Shown here: positions 58,662 to 64,000 of the stretch, in pieces
Position numbering within the stretch: position 1 is the first letter of the stretch
How the letters are laid out: each line of letters begins with the position of its first letter
Assembly: GCF_014651855.1 (NCBI RefSeq)
Contig: NZ_BMXR01000004.1
Location: forward strand, 276,880 to 340,879
Source: Saccharospirillum salsuginis
Lineage (GTDB): Bacteria; Pseudomonadota; Gammaproteobacteria; Pseudomonadales; Natronospirillaceae
Direction: 5' to 3'
Length of the DNA: 64,000 nucleotides
Notes under the pieces: model-generated
What the model saw: only the letters and a program-made list of their open reading frames with translations
What the model was told of the DNA's origin: nothing
Database searches by the model: none
Position numbers and translations under genes: made by a program

Positions 58662-61600
58662 ATGCCGAACTTCATGTCTGAAGACAACATCGAACAGGCC
58701 ATGGTGCAACGGCTACAACACCTGTATGGCTATGACGTACTGGACTGTTATACCAGTGATGCTGCGGACATAAATGATGGTTCGGGGCGCGCAGACAAGC
58801 GCGAAGTGATTTTTCGCGATCACCTTAATACCGCAGTAGTGCGCTTAAACCCCGAAATTCCCGATATCGCGATAGACGATGCGCTGGATCAGGTCTGCGA
58901 CCAACGTCAGGCCATGGCGACCATGGTGGCCAACCGCGAGCTGGATAGTCTAATTCGGGACGGCGTACGGGTCGAGTTCAAAGACAACAAGGGTCGTAAC
59001 CGCAAGGAGCGAGTCAAATTAATTGACTTTGAAGAGCCGAAGAACAACCACTTTCTCGCGGTAACCCAGTTATGGATTCAAAGCACCGGTGCGGCGGCCA
59101 AGGCAGGCTATCGCAGACCGGATATTCTGCTGTATGTCAATGGTTTGCCCTTGGTGTTTATTGAGCTGAAGAACTCCAACGTCAAACTGCGCAGTGCCTA
59201 CGACGACAATCTGACCAATTACAAGGCCGACATTCCGCAGCTGTTTCTCTCCAATGTGTTTTGTGTATTCAGCAACGGCCTGGAAACGCGCCTGGGTAGC
59301 TTGAGCGCAGAATGGGAACACTTCTTCCATTGGCTACGCCCGGAAGACGAGAAGGAAAAGATACGTCGCGACCAGATTCGAGAGCAAGGCACCAGTGCCG
59401 AGCGCTTTCTGCAGGGCTTGTGCGCCAAAGACAAGCTATTGGACTATGTGGAAAACTTTGTCATCTACCACAAGGGCACTCAGAAAATCATCGCCCAGAA
59501 CCACCAGTTTATTGGGGTGAATAGGGGCTTCGCCAAGTTTCTACGCCGTGGAGAGTACGGCGGCAAACTCGGCGTATTCTGGCACACCCAGGGATCGGGC
59601 AAGAGTTTTTCCATGATTTTCTATACGCGCAAGATCATCCGCAAAGTCCCGGGCAACTTCAGTTTTGTGGTGGTGACCGACCGCGAAGACCTAGACGGGC
59701 AGATCTATCGCAATTTCCTAAACACTGAAACCGTCAAGAAAGCTGATGCTGCCCAGCCCAAAGACAGCGAACAAATGCGCGCTTTTCTCGGCCAGAACAA
59801 AAAACTGGTTTTTACCCTGATTCAAAAATTCCGTTGGCCCAAGGGCAAGCGCTACCCGCTGTTGTCGGATCGCGACGATATTATTGTGATAGTGGATGAA
59901 GCACATCGCACCCAGTATAAAACTCTAGCCGAGAACATGCGCGCTGGCCTACCCAATGGTCAGTACCTGGCCTTCACCGGCACTCCGCTGCTGGGGCGCG
60001 AGCGCAAGACCAACGAGTGGTTTGGTGACTATGTGTCGGAATACAACTTCAGTCAGTCCATGGACGACGGTGCCACTGTGCCGCTGTTCTACAAAAAGCG
60101 CGTGCCGGAAGTACTGAACCAGAACGAAGATTTGAGTGAAGAGTTCTACGAGATCCTGGAGGACGAAAATCTCGATGAGGCGCAACAAGAAAAACTGGAG
60201 CGACGCTTTGCTACGGAATTACAGGTAATAAAGCGCGACGACCGACTGGAAACCATCGCTCGGGATATTGTCTACCACTTTCCGCGCCGGGGGTATCTGG
60301 GCAAAGGTATGCTGATAGCGGTGGATAAGTACACCGCTGTGAAAATGTACGATAAGGTGCAACGCTTATGGAAAGCCGATATCAAAGCGCTACGTGGCGA
60401 AATCAAACAGTGTAAAGATGAGTTGCACAAAACACGTTTGAGAAAACAGCTGGAATGGATGCGCAAGGTTGAAATGGCGGTGGTGGTCAGCGCTGAGAAT
60501 GGCGAGGAAAAAAAATTCGATGCCCAAGGGCTCGACATACGCCCGCACCGCAAACGTATGGACCAAGTAGACGCCCACGGTCATGACTTGGAGTATAATT
60601 ACAAAGACCCGGAACACCCACTGCAGCTGGTGTTCGTCTGTGCCATGTGGTTGACCGGATTTGATGCGACAACCATCTCCACTCTATACCTCGACAAGCC
60701 CCAGAAAGACCACACCCTAATGCAGACCATCGCACGCGCTAACCGGGTAAGTTCACATCGCATCAATGGCGTGGAAAAGACAAACGGTGAAATAGTAGAT
60801 TATTTTGGGGTATTCGGTCGACTCAGAAAGGCCATCAAGGACTATGGCCAGGGTATTGAAGGGGAAGATGAGCCGCCAGTTAAGGATAAAGATGAACTGT
60901 TTGCTCTGCTTACCGATGCCATTGAGCAAGCCCGCGCCTTTTGTGCCGAAATCGATATTGAAATCGATGCAGCGCTTGCAGCGGATGATGTGTTCAAGAA
61001 AGTCAGTCTGTTTGAGTCCTGGGCTGATAAATTACTCGCGAAAGATGAGTTGCGGCAGTCCTTCAAGGTATTTGAAAATACCATAACGGCGTTATATGAA
61101 GCCTGCAAACCGGAGATTTTAGGTAATCCAGTTGTTCGCAAAGTAGCCCTATTCCAGTACTTGCGCGGTGTCATAGACAGTATTGTCGATCAACATGACA
61201 TTGATTCCGCCACCCGTAAGATAAACGAGCTTCTTGACGAAAGTGTGATTGTCGATGATCAGAAATTTGAGCATATTAAGGAGAAACCGGCCGATTGGAA
61301 AATCATACAAAAAGGCAAGACCTGGGATTTGAGTAAAGTTGATTTCGACAAACTCAAAGAAGATTTCCAACAGGCCACTTACAAAAATATCGAAATTGCT
61401 GATCTACGCGCCTTTCTGGAAAAGAAACTGCAGGATATGCTCAATAAAAACCGCACACGTCGCGATTTTGCCGAGCGTCTGCAGGAAATTATCGACAACT
61501 ATAATTCGGGCAGTAGCTCGGCAGATGAATCTTTCGAACAACTTATGGAGGAAATGGCAGCCCTAAAGGAAGAAGAAAGCAGGCATATCCGTAAGGGGCT

Positions 61601-61910
61601 TACGGAAGATGAATTAGAAATATACGACCTTCTCTGTAAAGAAAATATGTCCAAATCTGAGGAGAAGAAAGTGCGCCTTGCAGCCAAAGCTTTGCTCAAG
61701 CGACTTACTGAGGAAAAGCCTAAAGTGCTGGTGCAGGACTGGTACAAGGACAGCCAAACGCGTCTTACTGTTCGTGATGAAGTAGGTGCTGTGCTGGATG
61801 ATTACCTTCCAGAAGAAAGCTACGATAGAGACCTTTTTCTGCAAAAGCGCGACCGGGTTTTTGAATTGACATTGGATCTGGCTATCAATCATCAAAGATG
61901 GGCGGCATAG
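58662..61910 (+). CDS. hsdR: Type I restriction endonuclease subunit HsdR
   Basis: The translocase/nuclease subunit (1,082 residues). The PD-(D/E)xK nuclease has Asp154 (RRPDILLYVNG) and Glu168-x-Lys170 (VFIELKNS). The SF2 helicase follows: Walker A HTQGSGKSFSM (about residue 312), the DEAH box VDEAHRTQ, FTGTPLLGRE and the C-terminal TIARANRVS. A helical HsdM-binding region ends the protein. No break is seen. ATG 58662 or 58674 could be the start. Confidence 0.95.
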   Translation: MPNFMSEDNIEQAMVQRLQHLYGYDVLDCYTSDAADINDGSGRADKREVIFRDHLNTAVVRLNPEIPDIAIDDALDQVCDQRQAMATMVANRELDSLIRDGVRVEFKDNKGRNRKERVKLIDFEEPKNNHFLAVTQLWIQSTGAAAKAGYRRPDILLYVNGLPLVFIELKNSNVKLRSAYDDNLTNYKADIPQLFLSNVFCVFSNGLETRLGSLSAEWEHFFHWLRPEDEKEKIRRDQIREQGTSAERFLQGLCAKDKLLDYVENFVIYHKGTQKIIAQNHQFIGVNRGFAKFLRRGEYGGKLGVFWHTQGSGKSFSMIFYTRKIIRKVPGNFSFVVVTDREDLDGQIYRNFLNTETVKKADAAQPKDSEQMRAFLGQNKKLVFTLIQKFRWPKGKRYPLLSDRDDIIVIVDEAHRTQYKTLAENMRAGLPNGQYLAFTGTPLLGRERKTNEWFGDYVSEYNFSQSMDDGATVPLFYKKRVPEVLNQNEDLSEEFYEILEDENLDEAQQEKLERRFATELQVIKRDDRLETIARDIVYHFPRRGYLGKGMLIAVDKYTAVKMYDKVQRLWKADIKALRGEIKQCKDELHKTRLRKQLEWMRKVEMAVVVSAENGEEKKFDAQGLDIRPHRKRMDQVDAHGHDLEYNYKDPEHPLQLVFVCAMWLTGFDATTISTLYLDKPQKDHTLMQTIARANRVSSHRINGVEKTNGEIVDYFGVFGRLRKAIKDYGQGIEGEDEPPVKDKDELFALLTDAIEQARAFCAEIDIEIDAALAADDVFKKVSLFESWADKLLAKDELRQSFKVFENTITALYEACKPEILGNPVVRKVALFQYLRGVIDSIVDQHDIDSATRKINELLDESVIVDDQKFEHIKEKPADWKIIQKGKTWDLSKVDFDKLKEDFQQATYKNIEIADLRAFLEKKLQDMLNKNRTRRDFAERLQEIIDNYNSGSSSADESFEQLMEEMAALKEEESRHIRKGLTEDELEIYDLLCKENMSKSEEKKVRLAAKALLKRLTEEKPKVLVQDWYKDSQTRLTVRDEVGAVLDDYLPEESYDRDLFLQKRDRVFELTLDLAINHQRWAA

Positions 61911-62035
61911 CAGTCCAAATTCCATTCAATTAAATAGCTCAGGCTCTTTTTAATCACTGCAATTCTGAATTGCTCCATTTATACGCTTTATTGGCATTGT
62001 GTGATTAATCGCTTGGAAGCGCATATTACGGAAAC

Positions 62036-62566
62036 TCACTTCACATATTGATTAATGACGGCCTTTAGTTCTCGTTCGGTATTCAACATATCCGTAGCAA
62101 TCTGAACTATTTTCTCACCGGGGGATATTAGATATATCAAAGACTTGTCCATATCGAACATATACAGCCATTTACTATTATCCTTGCCGTCCCAAGACCC
62201 AAAGTCAGATTCTCCGAGGTCTTTGTAGAAAGCTTCGAGCGGCTCACGATTGCAGGTTGTATCGTCGTTCCTTGTGATTAAATCTTCAATAAACGTAGCA
62301 AAGTCGCACCCTCGAACGTCCTGTAATTCTTCCAACGTAGGGTCACTACTCATATTCATCAAAGTAATATAGCCACTCCTCTCTGGGTGATCGTATTTAA
62401 ACATTAGGATATCTACGCGGTCATTGTCTCCGCTCGACACCACCACGGAAGGGTTGGCGGGAATTGAAAAATCATATCCTGCGTACTTCACAAGCATCGA
62501 ATCGTCTGCTTGGCAGGTACCCATGTATATCATCCCAAAAACGGCTAACAGTAGACGAATACACAT
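62036..62566 (-). CDS. Secreted protein, candidate immunity to an Hcp-linked effector
   Basis: A 176-residue protein with a signal peptide (MCIRLLLAVFGMIYMGTCQA, cut before DDS), so it is periplasmic. The mature part is beta/alpha, acidic, with two Cys (GCDF and TCNREP). Its ATG shares a base with the stop of the upstream small gene (TAATG), so the two are translated as a pair downstream of hcp. The pattern fits a periplasmic immunity protein; no family recognised. Confidence 0.55.
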   Translation of the reverse strand: MCIRLLLAVFGMIYMGTCQADDSMLVKYAGYDFSIPANPSVVVSSGDNDRVDILMFKYDHPERSGYITLMNMSSDPTLEELQDVRGCDFATFIEDLITRNDDTTCNREPLEAFYKDLGESDFGSWDGKDNSKWLYMFDMDKSLIYLISPGEKIVQIATDMLNTERELKAVINQYVK

Positions 62567-62898
62567 TAAATCAGTCCCTCTAGAGCCATTCGAATTTCCG
62601 TTTTATAAACGGACTCGATTCTAACTTTGCAAATATGATACACGCTTGTGTTGCCTTCATTAATTCGTTGTGCCACTTTCCGGATTTGCTTCATTGCCCA
62701 TTTCGGGTCCGGCCTTACTATACCTGCCGGTCTTGGCACCAAATCCATGCTGTCAGAACAGACATTCGCCTGGTCCAGTGCGTCCACTGCTACTCTTATG
62801 ACCGATTCGTTTACTGTTTCCGGGGTCGCTGTTCCCCTACCCCAGAAAAAGTTGACCACCTTTGCCGCATGTTCCCGATCTGCTCTGTTAATGTCCAT
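62566..62898 (-). CDS. Small protein, candidate Hcp-delivered effector
   Basis: A 110-residue, mainly helical and basic protein beginning DINRADREHAAKVVNFFWG, with no signal peptide. It lies 55 bp after hcp and is coupled to the secreted protein downstream. Small proteins in this position can ride inside the Hcp ring and act in the target cell. No catalytic motif or family is recognised, so the effector role is a guess from gene order. Confidence 0.5.
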   Translation of the reverse strand: MDINRADREHAAKVVNFFWGRGTATPETVNESVIRVAVDALDQANVCSDSMDLVPRPAGIVRPDPKWAMKQIRKVAQRINEGNTSVYHICKVRIESVYKTEIRMALEGLI

Positions 62899-62953
62899 TT
62901 AGCCAGTCCCGCTTTTTAAAGAATTCAAAATATCAATTGGAATTGACAGCTTC

Positions 62954-63439
62954 TTACCTTCCTTCCGTCCATGAATCGGCATAGCTGATATTGCCATCCA
63001 GGTAGGTGTGAGTGATCTTCTCGTAACGGATTACAACATTCTCTATATGCGGAATTTTCTCTAACTCTGCTCGTTTGACATTCCCCATCTGCGGAGAATA
63101 GGTGTTGATCTTTACGCCTTCCAGTTCGTGTTGGTAATACTCTACTTCCTGGCCAGACTCGTCGATTTTGTACCAGCGAATAACAGCGCTGTTGAACCGT
63201 TGGCCATTGCAGCACGCTTTAAACAAGTAAGGTGAAGACGAATCGAATGCCTTTACGATGCTAATGCCCGCGTGTTTCCGGGTTCCGGTCAGTTCACCGG
63301 TGTCATTATCGGTAGGAATGTAGACGGCATGGTCGAATTCCAGAACCTCGATCGAGCCTTCACGCCCTGCTACGTTAACTGAGCCATGAATATCGTTGCC
63401 CTGCTCGTCCTTTAACCACATGTATGCCGGGATTGCCAT
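62954..63439 (-). CDS. hcp: Type VI secretion tube protein Hcp
   Basis: A 161-residue Hcp that stacks as hexameric rings to form the T6SS inner tube and can carry small effectors. Characteristic blocks: PAYMWLKDEQGNDIHGSVNV, GREGSIEVLEFDHAVYIPTD, SSPYLFKACCNGQ, and RYEKITHTYLDGNISYADSW. It heads a three-gene unit. No T6SS structural genes are near, so it is an orphan hcp. Confidence 0.93.
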   Translation of the reverse strand: MAIPAYMWLKDEQGNDIHGSVNVAGREGSIEVLEFDHAVYIPTDNDTGELTGTRKHAGISIVKAFDSSSPYLFKACCNGQRFNSAVIRWYKIDESGQEVEYYQHELEGVKINTYSPQMGNVKRAELEKIPHIENVVIRYEKITHTYLDGNISYADSWTEGR

Positions 63440-63592
63440 ATCTGATTTTCCTTTGTTCCGCTGTGTGAGTAAGGAATGATGGCATATAAAACAGGGTTAG
63501 GAAGTGATTCATATCACATTATTAAATGCTTTATGTGCAAACCATGCTGCCCCTTCAGCCAGTAGACCTAGATTTTCATCTTTGAATGGCTG

Positions 63593-64000
63593 TTAAAGGC
63601 GAGACTGGCACACTTCCTCTGTAATATGACGTAATGTCATTACTTCGGATTCCAGCCAATCCAGCTCTTCACGGGTGATTACATAGTGCTCGGAATAGCG
63701 GGCATCGACATAGGCGCGCTTCAGGCGTTGGAAGCAGCGACGGTGGAACTTGCTGTCAGCCGGAAACAACCTATAAAAACGCTCATCTTGCTGAGCGCAG
63801 AGTGACCGTAGATGTTTCAGGTTGTGTGTCTTGGGAAGGTAATTCGTACAGACCAACAATGCGCAATTAAACAGCCGCTCTGTGGTCTGGTGCAGCATGA
63901 ATGCCGCGATACTGTAGTCTTCTCGGTCGATACAATGGCGATAATTGCTAAAAAACGATTCGGCCGTCTTAAACCAATGGTGGAAGTGTTTTTCAGCGAT
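63593..64000 (-). CDS. HEPN-domain protein, partial at the right edge
   Basis: The frame is open to the end of the window (136 residues seen), so the N-terminus is missing. The visible part is a HEPN helical domain: KHFHHWFKTAESFFSNYRHC, then SIAAFMLHQTTERLFNCALL and NYLPKTHNLKHLRSLCAQQD. Proteins with this domain are often fused behind a minimal nucleotidyltransferase and act in toxin-antitoxin or defence roles. Whether that domain lies beyond base 64000 cannot be seen. Confidence 0.8.
   Translation of the reverse strand: MAEKHFHHWFKTAESFFSNYRHCIDREDYSIAAFMLHQTTERLFNCALLVCTNYLPKTHNLKHLRSLCAQQDERFYRLFPADSKFHRRCFQRLKRAYVDARYSEHYVITREELDWLESEVMTLRHITEEVCQSRL

Overview
Organism and overall character. 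The window is GC-rich chromosomal DNA of a gammaproteobacterium. Evidence: a full 13-gene complex I operon with fused nuoCD, type VI secretion accessory genes, and storage-lipid genes (a Marinobacter-type fatty acyl-CoA reductase, a WS/DGAT wax ester synthase and two phasins). A Marinobacter-like or related lipid-storing marine/halophilic lineage is my inference; nothing here fixes the genus. No rRNA, tRNA or CRISPR array was seen. Layout. Bases 1-5,192 and 20,233-23,130 form one storage-lipid neighbourhood: XRE regulator, fatty acyl-CoA reductase, lipase, phasin, PhaD-like TetR regulator, patatin, second phasin, TPR protein. It is split by a 15,040-bp Tn3-family transposon (5,193-20,232) with 48-bp imperfect inverted repeats and a perfect 5-bp target duplication (AGGCT). 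The transposon has its own tnpA at one end and a divergent tnpS/tnpT resolution pair around a loxP-like 34-bp palindrome at the other (Tn4651-type design). Its cargo is a complete ptxABCDE phosphite uptake and oxidation operon with a Pho-box-like promoter. The cargo sits among wreckage of older elements: merR with its operator, a broken merT, a merB fragment, an ISL3-type pseudogene, an intact-looking IS3-type element, a group II intron RT fragment, and a Tn21-type 38-bp terminal repeat with a Tn21-type tnpA fragment. Bases 23,131-32,703 carry a type VI secretion effector module on the minus strand (DUF6484-like, HEAT-like, DUF2169, thiolase-fold-like, PAAR-like DUF4150, a 1,318-residue VasX-like pore-former and a membrane protein that is probably its immunity factor), followed by an orphan effector tip. 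Bases 32,932-37,840 hold the wax ester synthase, a ROK regulator divergent from a DUF1479 [13 protein letters not shown] gene, and two small genes. Bases 37,921-53,622 are the nuoA-N operon on the minus strand, interrupted by palindromic repeat elements. Bases 54,060-61,910 are a type I restriction-modification system (hsdM, hsdS, fic, hsdR) with a Fic protein between specificity and restriction genes. The right edge has Hcp with two downstream genes that look like a candidate effector/immunity pair, and a partial HEPN protein. How the parts work together. The reductase and wax synthase supply the two committed steps from acyl-CoA to wax ester; phasins, lipase, patatin and the PhaD-like regulator fit granule coating and turnover. 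A shared 12-bp site lies about 95-100 bp upstream of both phasin genes. The transposon inserted exactly where the convergent TetR and patatin genes overlapped, so both now end in transposon-encoded tails. The transposon would let the host use phosphite as a phosphorus source; the T6SS module, restriction system and HEPN gene are conflict and defence functions.
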